From: Entomortierella parvispora | Lineage: Eukaryota; Mortierellomycota; Mortierellomycetes; Mortierellales; Mortierellaceae | Direction: 5' to 3' | Assembly (NCBI GenBank): GCA_963573315.1 | Contig: OY752150.1 | Coordinates: 434,001-498,000, forward strand | Length of the DNA stretch: 64,000 bases | Shown here: positions 39,055-50,310 of the stretch, in pieces | Numbering within the stretch: the stretch's first letter is position 1 | Layout of the letters: each line of letters opens with the position of its first letter | Position numbers and translations under genes: made by a program | Notes under the pieces: generated by a model | Databases searched by the model: none | What the model saw: only the letters and a program-made list of their open reading frames with translations | Told to the model about the DNA's origin: nothing

Positions 39055-39577
39055 CGTTTCGGGGCGTTGGTGTGTACCCTGCTTCTTTCTTTGTGGTAGT
39101 TAGGAAAAAGTTCAAAAGCAAGTGTTCTCGATAGGATGATGAGAACAAGGAAATGGCTGGTATATGAAAGTAAAAAAAAAAAAATGTGTGAGTGAGCGCG
39201 AGTGTAGGATGAGTTGTTGCCCCTCTCTGCGAATGCTCTGCTGGCGGAAGACAACAGGACAGGGGGATGGATGGATGGATGGGACGAGAGGAACAATGGA
39301 CAAAGCGGTGCGCGAGGGCGCCATGATGAAGTGCCTGGCTGTTCGTGGCGCGAGACTGGCGCACGTGACGCGTGGGCTCGTGACTGCGCGAGACATGCAT
39401 GCACCTGCTGTCCATTGCACCAGGCAAGGACATTCATTCCCTTCTCAGCACCAACCACAAGGCACGACATTCTTGACACTACACCGGACCTGGACCTATA
39501 CAGAAAAAACGCACAGGGACCACCGCCAGCATACACGAGATACTTCACCACCGTAAGGTCAGGAGCATTCCAGCGTC
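39055..39577. promoter_or_regulatory. Divergent promoter of dynein heavy chain and VPS15
   Basis: This 523-base spacer holds a CACGTGAC site (39362-39369), several GCGC/CGCG stretches and a short TGGA repeat near 39267. No gene is seen. The CACGTGAC core matches bHLH-type sites such as the lysosomal CLEAR or Cbf1 element. Shared control of the two trafficking genes is inference. Confidence 0.35.
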
Positions 39578-42500
39578 ATGGGAAACTCGGTCTCGACTGT
39601 CACCCCATCCGCCGCAACGGCAGGTATCGATTCCTATGTGAGCGAGCTGGGCGATATTCACTATGAAAAAAGGTACATAAGGCTGTATTGGCTATACACG
39701 GGGAAGTAATGTTTTTGATTTATTGAGCAAACCTAACGCCGCCATCATACCTTCGTCCCCTTCCTATAGTCTCGGAAGCGCCAGGTTCATGAAGACGATC
39801 AGGGGACGGCAGAGAGAGGGATCGGTTGTGGTGAAGATCTTTGTCAAGCCAGAATACGGATACTCGCTTAAACGGATTTCACGGATACTGAATGGTACTT
39901 GATATCGACTTCATACTGCTCTCGATGACCCCGACAGCAACAGCGTAAATGACCTCGCCTAACATATACGTCTCGGCGACACATTATAGAGGAGCGGGAG
40001 AGCCTTGCAGATGTCCCCAACGCCATTGCTTTTCAGAAGGTCTTAGAAACAGAGCGAGCAGGCTATCTCATACGGCAATATTTTTTTAGCAGCCTTTATG
40101 ACCGCATTAGGTATATGGGCAACAGCGTAGTGAATGGCAATTGCAACTGAAAATTGGCGATTTAATGTATTTAACCCTAGCCTTTTTGACATTGTGCCGT
40201 GAATAGTACTCGCCCATTCATGAACTCGATTGAAAAGAAATGGGTGACATATCAACTTCTTAAGGGACTTGCAGATGCGCATGCTAGAAAAGTAAGGATT
40301 CGAGGACTAGGAACATGAGCCCACTAGTCTCCTGAGGACAGATTTGAGGAGAAATGAGATGGAATGTGACTGAAAGATTGTATCCTCTGTTAGGTTTACC
40401 ATGGCGACATCAAAACGGAGAATTGTCTGATGACATCCTGGAACTGGGTCTACTTGAGTGACTTTGCTGGGTACAAGCCGACTTTTCTTCCAGAGGTAAA
40501 CTGGCTTTAATGACTTTTGAACCGTTAATTTTTCCATATCTCTGACGGGAGCTGTAATGTCTTTTAGGATAATCCTGCAGACTTTTCATTCTTCTTTGAC
40601 ACATCATCCAGAAGAACGTGCTATCTTGCGCCAGAACGATTTTATAAGCCTGGTGTTGACACCGAGAAGCAGAGGCAAGGAGAGGATGCGGACAACATCT
40701 TCACTGGATTGACCGCGGCTATGGACATCTTTTCAGTTGGGTAGGAACTCCGTCTTTCTATTTGGTATACTTTATCGACCTCCTGCATATCAGCTCTTTC
40801 TAACCGTCATTCTACAGATGCGTTATTGCTGAGCTGTATTCAGAAGGAACACCGATATTTTCCTTGTCGCAGATGTTCAAGTACCGAAGCGGCGAATACG
40901 ACCCTACACCCTATATTAATAAGATCGAGGATGAAAATGTCAAGGTACAATTCCAGATCGACCAACTCATATAACTTCCGATGAAGACTCTCTAACTGGT
41001 CATTGCTATACAGGACTTGATTCGACACATGATTCAACTAGATCCGGAGAGCCGCTACTCCGCCGATAAATATCTGTCAGAATGGTATAAGCCCTTTCGT
41101 TTACTCAGAATCGGGGCCTGCATCTTGTAACGGTTTTCAGTCATTAACACTGATATTGAAATAGGCGGGACCGCGCATTCCCAAAGTACTTTTACACGTT
41201 TCTGCACCAGTATATTCACTCTGTAACAGAGTCCGCTAGCGAATCATCAGGCAACGGTGCCATCGATAGAACCATGTTTTCTGGCAGCTCTGAGCCTCAG
41301 GAATCACCACCAAAAACGGACGCGGACGAAAAAATTGAACGTATATACCACGACTTCGACAAAATCTCATTCTTTCTTGGTCTGGAAACTCGAAAGCCAC
41401 CGCCTGCGGGAGAGATTGAAAGTAGGCGCATGCTTGCAACTGGTATTGGCAAAATAGTCTGACCCATTTATGAACTGACAATCATTCGATTCTAGGCGAC
41501 ACTCCGATAGGCACTATCTCGAATGAACTGGTACGCTCAATTGATGGATGAAAGTGGAATCATTTGTTGTATGTTTTAACCTTGAGTGACATTTGTCGTC
41601 GACAGGGATCATTATCTGTCGTCGAAGTTCAGACCAAAGAAGTCAGGGAGTCCCAGCATGCACCCAGTAAGAGCTCGACTAGTCCTTTCTGCTCTCTTCA
41701 GTCCACACAGGATAATATGCCAGTCCATCTACTAACAACATATTTCGTCATTGTTACCGTGCTTCTTTCAAGATGAAGGCGCCCTGATTTTCCTTTCTCT
41801 GTTGTGCTCTTCGATGAGGAACACGGCATTTCCATCCTCAAAGATGCACGCGTTGGACATGCTGCTCTCTATCGGTCGACATGTTGCCGACGATATCAAG
41901 TTGGATCGACTCGTGCCATACATTGTCTCTTGTTTGCACGACGAAGTTGGGATCGTCAGAGCCCATGCTCTTAAAACTCTGGCGAAAGTGGTACGTTTTG
42001 AATGAAATACTGGTAGAAGGTCGCGGTGCAAATAATTTCCCGTCTTAATCTCATGGCATGTTCCCGACTTCGTAGCTTGATGAGGTCGAGACCATCGACG
42101 TGATTAATGTTACGATATTTCCGGAATACATCCTGCCTGCACTGCAATCTTTCCCCACTGACAGGGAGGTTCTTGTCCGATCAACGTATGCAGGATGTAT
42201 AGCACAGTTTGCGCAGACTGCTCTCCGCTATTTGGAATTAGCACAGGTAGAGTCATAGGGACTGTAGCACTCACTACTTTCAGTGATGATCTAACTCATC
42301 TCTCCGACTCACTTAGCTGTTGAGAAATGATGGAGCATTCACTGGGAACGAGGGCGACGATGCCGAAGGCTCACCGTACGAGGTAAGAACCTAAGATCTG
42401 AAGCGCCCCTTCGAATACAGCGCCAGACAGGAAATTTATAATGAATTACCACTCTCCCTCATTAGGCCACATATGACTCTGCTTTGTACGATCTTCAAGG

Positions 42501-45500
42501 AACAATTGAGGATCAGATTCGAATTCTGTTGGTGGACCCGGACAGCAGCGTAAAGAGAGCGTTACTGGCAGATATGACCTCTCTCTGCATTTTTTTGGGC
42601 AAACAGCGTGTCGATGACGTCCTGCTGTCCCATATGATCACGTACCTCAATGGCAGGGACTGGATGCTTAGAAGGTGAGGAACCAGATGGTAGTGCTCCT
42701 ATTGACGATATTCTCATCCAAACAGTTCCTCACACATATATTTTCCAGTGCTTTTTTTGAGAGTATTGTTGGTGTTGGAACGTTTGTAGGGGGTCGAAGC
42801 TTGGAAGAATATATCCTCCCACTAATGATCCAAGCCCTTACTGGTAAGCTTTCAATATTGAAATCCTATGCTGTATTGTACTTTATGTCTCTCATAACTC
42901 ACACTGAGTTGCAATAGATTCCGAGGAGTTTGTAGTCGAAAAGGTTCTAAAATCGCTTGCGAGTCTGTGCGATCTCGGCCTGTTTCAAAAGATGGCGATA
43001 TGGGATCTTGTGAGCGTTGTGGCGCCCTTGCTTTGCCACCCTAATCTATGGATCCGATATGGTGCCATCGGGTTCATTGCCTCGACCTCACAACGTTTAC
43101 CGGCAGCCGACATTTGGTGTATGATCTATCCTATCATTCGTCCATTCATGAGGTCAGATGTGGGTGAAGTCAGCGAGCTCCATCTTCGTGAAAATGTCAA
43201 ACCACCGTTGAGTCGTAACGTCTTTGAGAGCGCCATACAATGGGCCGCCATGGCGAACAGAACATCGTTTTGGAAACCTGTCCGTGAGCGGCCGACTACA
43301 CGGTCCCTGTCGATTTCATCCACAAGCGCAAATACAATTGCCCTTGACCTTCAATCAGGGAAGCTGACAGATCAATCGCCTTTCTTTGTTGTTGTCAAGT
43401 CATCAGAGTAAGTTTGTCTGTTTGAGTATTGAGGTCCATGTCTGTTGTCATCTGACTTACAGAAAGAACTGATAATGTCGTTACTGGCATTCTTTCTAGA
43501 GACGAAAAGTATCTAGCGAAACTTCGGGATATAGGAATGACGCTTGAGGATGAGGACAAACTTGCAGCGATGAGAGAGTATATCTGGAAGCTTTCCAGAT
43601 CAAGACAGAGTGCCCGACCCAAGGGTCGCGATGACGATGCTGAAGGAATTTCAAAGGTATATATATTAATCTTTTCACTCACTGTCAAAAATACCTTCAG
43701 TATCTCACTAATTGAGAGGACAAAACTGATCCTGAGTAGGACGGAAGCGTCGACCTTCGGAAAATTGGAATCACTCCTGTTACAAAGTTCTTTTCACCGG
43801 ACATTTTCGAGAAAGAATACGGATCTGCTCGCAGCTATGCGCAGGTACTGTCGAAGATAGACACATCCATGGGTATGTCCGCTGGGGCTAGAACTAAAAA
43901 CTTACCTGGTCAAATTAGATGAGCAAGTCGAGACCCCATGATCCCTCTCTATTGCACCCTAAGCGTCGTATTGTTAAATCAAGCACCACTGGGAACATGC
44001 CGAGGCTCTCGAGCGATAGCACAATCTTTAGCTCGACAAGGACCAAGGATAGCTCTGGAGCATCTATTTATGAAGAAAATGGCTCTAGTCTCTCCTCACG
44101 AGGTCATCTTGGAGGGAATCTCTACCTACAATCGTCGTCTGATAGTCAGTCAACCACGTCGTTGGCCTCATCCATGGCCCCAAACTCATTCCAGGCCTCC
44201 AGTTTTATTGGTAGCAACCAAGAGCGGATCCGTTCAGTCACCTCCAGTGCCGCCATTCCCAAAGGATCTCGGCGCACTCGCATCCTTCTCAATCCGGGAA
44301 GCACTGTGACCTCGGAGGCTGGTAAAGCAGCGCCGGCGACGAGTATGGACGATACAAATGCCCAGGGCACAATTGAGTTTCCAGCGCTCGATATTACCGT
44401 ACAGGATGTGATTGCTGGTTCAGGTGTGGACATGCCGAAGCCAACCTCGCCTCCATGGCAGACCCAGTTGGAGGCTTACCCTTCTCTTCAGTCAAGAGAT
44501 GGCCGTGCAATAGATCCCTTTGGAAGTCGGCCCTTTACTCCAAGCGTTGGTAAGTACCTTTTTAACACGGTCTCATCCTAGTTGTTGCATACATCTAGTT
44601 GACGCCACAATCTAATTTTAGATGGAGGACAGCGCAACCTGAACGAGTTGTTGGTGCATCAGGCACTCAAGGTATTCCAGACGCCGACGCACGAATTTGG
44701 GCCATACGTCGTATCCCTCACGCGCCAGCGACTCTTGAATCGAAACAACACTCAGACGGTACGAAGTCAAGCGCGGCCACAGTGCAAACTGGTCGCCCAT
44801 TTGGCCGAGCACAAAGCCTCGGTGAACCAGATCTGCATTTCGCCCGATCACACTTTTTTTGTGAGTTGTTCTGATGATGGGTCAATCAAGATCTGGGACA
44901 CTGCTCGATTGGAAAAGAACGTTACCAACAGAGCCAGGATGTCCTATAATGCCCTTGGTAAGACAAAGACGATAGGTCGAAATCGAAATTGGGTTACAAA
45001 TTTGACAAACAGCTAACTGAGCTTTGTGGTTGTTCGATATAGGGAGCAAGGTGCTCTGCATGTCCTTTATTGAAAATACCCACAGCGTAGCCGCTGCCTC
45101 CGATAATGGATCTATTCACATCTTCCGCGTACACTATATTTCAGCCGGAAAATACGGGAAGTGTGAGGCAGTTCGCAAAATTACTCTGGATAATGAATAT
45201 GCAGTAACTATGGAGCACTACACAACAGGTAAGGACTTGGGGTGCTAGGTTTCACTCCACCTTTGCCTTTTTACTTATTCCTTTTTTCTTTTTATAACAG
45301 AATCACAATCGCTACTTGTGTATGCAACCAGTCGAGGAAATATCTACGCTATGGAACTTGGGACGATGCGACCCGCTTGGCAGCTCAAAAATAATATCTC
45401 GCACGGAGTGATTACGGCCATGGTGATCGATCACCACAAGGCATGGTTGCTTGTAGGTACAAACAGGGGCATACTCACACTCTGGGATTTGCGATTCATG

Positions 45501-46247
45501 GTCGCGATCCGATCTTGGGTCCACCCTACAAAGTCGAGAATCAGTCGACTGGTAATCCATCCAGAGGCCCATTCTCCTTCACGAGGGGGCAAGATTGTCA
45601 TTGCCGCTGGAAAGAACGAGGTCTCAGTTTGGGATCTGGAGAACGTCGAATGTTGCGAGGTGTTTGTTGTGCGCAGCGCGGACGACAAGAGGGCTCTGGC
45701 GTTTGATAGCTTCAAGGCAACAGAACCTCTTTCCGGGAGCGAACTCTTGCGGAACTCATTCACGTCCAACGATTCGATTGTTTCGACGGACCAGAGCGTT
45801 CGTGCAGTAGTATTTCCTCCCGACGGCGAGAGTATGGTCACGGGCGGCACTGACCGCAAATTACGATTTTGGCGTACGAGTCGAGTCGATGTGTCGCTTA
45901 TAATTAGTGGTCGTGACCCTCGAGACCAGCCTCCGAAATACGCGTGCGTACTCTGACAATGAAGAAAAATGATATGAGCGATTGAGGGAGCACATGTTTA
46001 CAGAGACCCTCTTTTTTCACCCGCTCTTAGGACTCGCAAGTTTGAGGACCTTCCTGTGCACTACGAGGTAACGCCAGTGCAGACAGCCAAACCAAGGGCG
46101 AGTGGGAGAAGTAACGTGATCACAGTGCAGCAGCAGGAACTGTTGCGTAACCACCTGGATGCGATCAACGATATTGCGATTACGGAGCTTCCGACGACGA
46201 TGTATATTTCTGGAGACCGTGACGGGGTCATCAAAGTGTTCTTGTAG
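39578..46247 (+). CDS. VPS15: VPS15 / PI3-kinase regulatory subunit 4
   Basis: There are twenty-four exons (first 39578-39672, last 46031-46247; larger ones 42918-43407, 43919-44549, 45301-45943), encoding about 1591 residues. Vps15 is the pseudokinase-like scaffold of the Vps34 PI3-kinase complexes in autophagy and endosomal sorting. The N-terminus MGNSVS fits an N-myristoylation site. The kinase domain has HGDIKTEN near residue 145 (catalytic Asp), SDFAG in place of DFG, and APERF. HEAT repeats follow (encoded at about 41.7-43.3 kb), then a Ser-rich linker and a C-terminal WD40 propeller (about residues 1150-1591, e.g. [20 protein letters not shown]). The donor before 43919 is the weak gtactg at 43845, chosen because the stronger gtatgt at 43873 breaks the frame. 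A repeat of the downstream island begins 5 bp after the stop. Confidence 0.95.
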
Positions 46248-46252
46248 GATAT

Positions 46253-46632
46253 GGGGGTCGTCCCAGATCTGGATGGCAGTCCAAACTCGCTGGACCGGCC
46301 TGAATCCGCAGGACTGGTAGCGCACAGTCTGTTTTTAAAAAGCACGTCTGGCCCTGCTGGCACCCCTGGTCGCTCTCTAGAGAATAGTCCTCTCTCCACC
46401 CACAGAAATAAAATGCTCGACCAAGCAGGTGTCTGCCCCTTGGCTCCCAGTGGCCACCCAGTTAGAGAGGAGTCGCTTTTTATAAAAAAGAGGCCTGACT
46501 CTGGTGCCAGCCCCCGAAGTGTGCCGACAGCTCGTCACAGTGGCGGACGACAGAGCCTGGCTGCTGTTTTGATTTCTTTTTATTCCTCTGGGGAGCAGCA
46601 AGACTAGAGTGCAGCTTGAGTCTGACAGACCC
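46253..46632 (+). repeat. Left long direct repeat of the island
   Basis: Collinear with 54854-55235. The first 41 bases (GGGGGTCGTCCCAGATCTGG and onward to CTCGCTGG) match the right copy with one mismatch. Further matching blocks include TTTTTAAAA, CTCTAGAATA, CAGAAATAA, GTGCCAGCCC, CTGCTGTTTT and TGAGTCTG-CAGACCC. It starts five bases after the VPS15 stop, so VPS15 transcripts probably end inside it (an AATAAA lies near 46411). Confidence 0.85.
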
Positions 46633-46735
46633 AGAACAACCCCCTTCTAGTCTCTACAGAAGCCGTTCTCAGAGAAGCCATGTTCACGAAGAAGCGCACG
46701 GACTCTCACTCTTTCGGATCTCCTAAGCCCCCTCT

Positions 46736-46798
46736 AATTGACCACCCCTCTGTATTTGACTGCTACCAATGCTACCACCCTCTGACAAGATTTTGGAA
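46736..46798 (+). repeat. Island inverted repeat IR1
   Basis: A 63-bp segment, AATTGACCACCCCTCTGTAT and onward, with the core GACTGCTACCAATGCTACCA. Its reverse complement recurs at 52031-52093 (IR4) with about three mismatches. It shares the core with IR2 and IR3. Confidence 0.88.
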
Positions 46799-47053
46799 TC
46801 TAAAAAAGGCGGCTAGAGATCAGCGAGGAGGGCTTGACGGTGTACGCCAGTTGCCGGTATCCGGGTCTCCTAGACTCCTGGACGTTATTAATAAAGCCCT
46901 GGAAGTGCCCCCCTTCTTGTGAAGGAAGGACTTGAAAAAAATTGCTTGGGAGTGGCAGCAGTGGTAGCAGTGGAAAATGTAGGGAAGGCGAGGCCTGTGG
47001 CCGGAGAACCTCCATTTTAAAACACTTGCACACGCGCCTTTCATGCTTTTATC

Positions 47054-47329
47054 TTACGAATCTGCTCCTCGAAAACTCCCACCTGCCTGCTCGCGAGATA
47101 GGTAAAGCCTCCTTGACTTTGTTGACAGCGCTCTCTCTCTCCCGGGCAACGATATCCTGTTGGCTTCAGCGAGGTCCCTTTCCAGGTTCACCCGAAGGAT
47201 AGCATAGATCACCAAGTTGGCCGTTACCACTGGGCAATCTGCCCATTTGGGATCCCCATAAAGGTCCGCGAATTTGGTAATGACATCGGTGAGTCTTTGC
47301 GACGCTTCATCAAACTCTGAGGGATCCAT
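47054..47329 (-). CDS. Hypothetical 91-residue open frame between IR1 and IR2
   Basis: The frame starts at MDPSEFDEASQRL and includes DLYGDPKWADCPVVTANLV and RVNLERDLAEANRI. Its amphipathic, charged composition looks protein-like rather than random, but I recognise no family. Upstream in-frame codons extend it to 47371. It ends in Ser/Arg-rich sequence. It is the only appreciable frame in the 0.76-kb module bounded by IR1 and IR2, and it lies downstream of the primase on the same strand. It may be a fragment of a decayed gene. Confidence 0.3.
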   Translation of the reverse strand: MDPSEFDEASQRLTDVITKFADLYGDPKWADCPVVTANLVIYAILRVNLERDLAEANRISLPGRERALSTKSRRLYLSREQAGGSFRGADS

Positions 47330-47414
47330 GCGATTGCTCTCTTTCTTACAGGGCAGTTGCTTCCTTGTCATTTATCTGGCTACAAGCAGTCGCATCTGCC
47401 GTGATGGGTATCTC

Positions 47415-47491
47415 GCCTTTTTTTCTATATTTCTAAACTTGTATAAAAAGTTTAGGTAGCATGGTAGCAGTCAATAAGGGGTCGGTCAATA
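47415..47491 (-). repeat. Island inverted repeat IR2
   Basis: A 77-bp segment whose reverse complement matches IR3 (50664-50736) at about 90 percent by eye, with a three-base and a two-base indel. The shared sequence runs from TTATTGAC through ACTGCTACCATGCTACC to AGTTTAGAAATATAGAAAAA. It lies 96 bases beyond the primase stop, in its 3' flank. Confidence 0.88.
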
Positions 47492-47586
47492 ATGGAGGGA
47501 TAGACACCTTGTTTAGTTTTTTACCACTGTTTTATTTACCTCGAATAAAGTATGGGACCTATGGTTTTTAAAATCGCCATTCTGGC

Positions 47587-50010
47587 TCATGGATCAAACG
47601 CGTCCGTAGAACCTACAAAACTCAAGCCCATGAAACTCTTCTGACATTTGCCATTGATCCTGGGTGATGCTGCCTTGAAGCCCTTCTCGGCCATGAGGAC
47701 CGTCAGCTTACTCTGCATCATGGTGGTGTTCATGGCTCTGGTGAACTGTTCCCGAAAATTGCCTGCGTTGACAGAAAAACGCTCACCGGTCTCACAGTAC
47801 GTATCAATGTACTGCTGCAGCTTGTCGTTCTCGTCGTTGTAGGCTCTGAAAGCTTCTAGCATGGCTGGCGGCTGGCTTGACAGATCTTTGTTCTTGAACC
47901 ACGCGACCGCGCCACGCACCAGCCAGACAAGCAGTTGCTCTCTGGTGGACTCGGCAAGCAGCTTTTTCTTCAGCGCTGGGTCTCTGAGGCGGTGGTTTGG
48001 GTTGAAAGGGTTGTATGGCCGCTTGGGGTCCTCCGGGAGCGTGTAGATGTTGCTGAACGGCACCACAACGATACGGCGCATCATGGCGGGGTCTGTGATG
48101 TCTACCTCGGGCCGATGGTTGCAAAGCAAAATTGGCAGGCACATGGGCTTGAACGTCTCGAACTCCCTGGCATACGCAGCCCGCATTGTGACAGACGAGC
48201 CGCCAGTGACCATCTTGAGGATCTCGGTGTTGAGCTTGTCCTTGGGCTCCGCCTCCTCCTTGATGCAGATGCGCGCGCCCTTCAGTGTACCCAAGTGCGT
48301 GGAATGCGAGCCCTCGCGCGCGCGTTGATCGCCGCGGAAGAAGATTTCGTGGGGTGCCGTGACGACCCAGCTCTCCAGGAGGTCCTCCAAAATGGCAGCA
48401 AGCAGCGACTTGCCGTTCGAGCCCTCGCCCGTGAACATGGCCCACACCTGCGAGTCCGTGTGCCCCGTGATCCCGTAGCCCAGCAGCCGCTGCAGGTACT
48501 CGATGGACCCCTGGTCGTCGTTGAACAGGCCGCCAATGAACTCGTCAATGGTGTCTGTCTTGGCCCCTAGCCCTTGATACTGCACGTCCAGCTGGCGTGA
48601 CATGTAGTCGGATTCGGCCCCGCTGCGCAGCTCCCCTGTCTCGAGATCGATCACGCCATTGCGGACCGGCAGGATATCGGGATTCTGGTCTAGACGCGAC
48701 TCCAACACCTCGTCGGTGTGCTTGATCCGATAGAACGTCATGATCGTCTTCAGGTTGTTGGACTTCGCAAGGAATCGGAGCCCTCTTCCAAACTGCTTGC
48801 GATGATTCTCGATTTTCTCGATCTCCTCCTCGTCTGCCCCACGAGGCGCCCGGATGTGCCGTAGCAGGCTTCTCAGTATTGTGCCGCATGTATCCTCGAG
48901 GTCGCTGAGCGCCCGCGCCGGGCTGAGCTCCTGCCAGATCTGCCCGTTGAACGCCATGAGCCGCGCCTGCTTGGTCTGCGGGCTGTACGCGTCCACCAGC
49001 AGGAATCCCCGGCTGCGGAAAGACGCATTGAGCATCTGCGCATACGCCCTATCTCCTGATGGCGCATTTAGCACTCCCTGGAGACTCTCGTGCTTGTCCC
49101 AGTTGAACGCGTAGGTCTTGCATTTGCTGGAATAGTTGCGCATGCAGAAGCAGCTCTCGCTGATCTGGCGCACCAGGTAGTGGTTGGCCGTATGCACAGT
49201 GCCGCACAGGGCGCACTCCACAATTTTGCGTGGGCTGAAATCAAAGCCGTGGCCGTTGAGGCTGGCGCGCGCCCATGTCTTGGCAATCTCGATCCCCAGC
49301 GTCTCCTGGATCACAGACTTCACGTCGTTCAGGAACACCGGAATGTGGCTGTCTGTAGCCGACTCCAGGTCCAAGGCCGACAGCTGCAAGCGCAATTTGG
49401 AGAGAGTGTCTTTCTTGGCTGCAGGCGCTGCGGAGCTTTTGTTGAGCAGCGAAATGCACCACTCAGGCATGGCTGGCAGGTCCTCCCGAGCCACCATCGG
49501 CTCCTGGAAGACGTATTTCTTGCCATTTACTTGGCTAGGTGCAACGATAATACAGCCTCCGTCCCCGCGCATGTCGATGCTGCTCGGAGTGCCCTTGATT
49601 TTCAGCTTAGTGCTGTTCCCGGCCCTCTCAAGTCCCTGCTCCAGAGACTTTGAGAGCGAGAAAAAGTAGTGACAACCGCCGCTGGCTGTTCGCTGAACGG
49701 GCGTATTCTCTGGCAGCCCATTCTCTTTAACAAGCTCCTGGAAAAGCGCCATCCCGTCCTGGACTCCTTCAGAGACATCCAACTCCTTGAGCACGTCGCA
49801 GTCGACGACAATCAGGTCGCTGGCTTCTCCAGTGACCAGCGCGATCCCGTTGTCCTCGGGAGAGAAAAAGTCTTTGTAGGTCCCCAGCGTGGCTCGCTGC
49901 CACATGTGCTTGAAATCCAGTTTTTTCTTGCTGGCCTGCTGGTTCCACTGCAGACGGATGCCGACGGGCACGAGTTCCAGGTCGGCGTACTTTTTGGCGT
50001 TAATTTTCAT
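47587..50010 (-). CDS. PrimPol-D5 (SF3) helicase-primase replicase
   Basis: A single exon of 807 residues from the start at 50010 (MKINAKKYADLEL). The frame stays open to 50304, which would add a low-complexity head of 98 residues. An N-terminal AEP primase-polymerase domain shows a DxD (LIVVDCD, near 66-71), the SGGCHYFF motif (about 110) and RGDGGCIIVAPS. A zinc-ribbon-like Cys/His cluster follows (CALCGTVH ... CFCMRNYSSKC). The D5 N-terminal and SF3 helicase domains follow: Walker A GEGSNGKS (about 530), Walker B ICIKEEAE, sensor motif LLCNHRPEVD and arginine finger MMRRIVVVPFSN. This layout is known from large DNA viruses, phages and plasmids, where it primes and unwinds DNA at origins. 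It is not a normal fungal housekeeping gene. All key motifs look intact. It is divergent from the Crinkler with a 300-bp shared spacer. Confidence 0.9.
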   Translation of the reverse strand: MKINAKKYADLELVPVGIRLQWNQQASKKKLDFKHMWQRATLGTYKDFFSPEDNGIALVTGEASDLIVVDCDVLKELDVSEGVQDGMALFQELVKENGLPENTPVQRTASGGCHYFFSLSKSLEQGLERAGNSTKLKIKGTPSSIDMRGDGGCIIVAPSQVNGKKYVFQEPMVAREDLPAMPEWCISLLNKSSAAPAAKKDTLSKLRLQLSALDLESATDSHIPVFLNDVKSVIQETLGIEIAKTWARASLNGHGFDFSPRKIVECALCGTVHTANHYLVRQISESCFCMRNYSSKCKTYAFNWDKHESLQGVLNAPSGDRAYAQMLNASFRSRGFLLVDAYSPQTKQARLMAFNGQIWQELSPARALSDLEDTCGTILRSLLRHIRAPRGADEEEIEKIENHRKQFGRGLRFLAKSNNLKTIMTFYRIKHTDEVLESRLDQNPDILPVRNGVIDLETGELRSGAESDYMSRQLDVQYQGLGAKTDTIDEFIGGLFNDDQGSIEYLQRLLGYGITGHTDSQVWAMFTGEGSNGKSLLAAILEDLLESWVVTAPHEIFFRGDQRAREGSHSTHLGTLKGARICIKEEAEPKDKLNTEILKMVTGGSSVTMRAAYAREFETFKPMCLPILLCNHRPEVDITDPAMMRRIVVVPFSNIYTLPEDPKRPYNPFNPNHRLRDPALKKKLLAESTREQLLVWLVRGAVAWFKNKDLSSQPPAMLEAFRAYNDENDKLQQYIDTYCETGERFSVNAGNFREQFTRAMNTTMMQSKLTVLMAEKGFKAASPRINGKCQKSFMGLSFVGSTDAFDP

Positions 50011-50310
50011 GTTGTGGGCCTGTGTGGCAGTGTGGCAGTTTACAGAACCCGGTACCCTTTTCAGTTTTGTGAAGGGGAATCTTGGTTCAGGGTGGTGGCA
50101 GGACAGCGGCTCCGAGGAGGTGGGGACTCGTGTGGATGACCAAAAAGAGGCCTGTGGGGAGTGCGACGGGGTCCAAGGCGGACAGAAAGGCGAAGCAGAA
50201 AATGGGGCTTTGCCATGTGACGTGTTTTCTGAGCGCGTCACCATCAACAAAGGCATGTGTGTTTTGTTCTTCTCTCCATCAACACACCCATCTCCATTCC
50301 ACACTCGTCA
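50011..50310. promoter_or_regulatory. Shared divergent promoter of primase and Crinkler
   Basis: These 300 bases lie between the two starts. GTGACG at 50217-50222 and CGTCAC at 50236-50241, in ATG(T/G)GTGACG context, form an inverted pair 13 bases apart that could be an operator for both genes. The Crinkler start is preceded by a C/A-rich leader. Confidence 0.4.

Noticed and set aside
43845..43872. VPS15 exon extending to the stronger donor gtatgt at 43873
   Set aside because: Joining that donor to the acceptor at 43918 produces a stop within seven codons; the weaker donor at 43845 keeps the frame.
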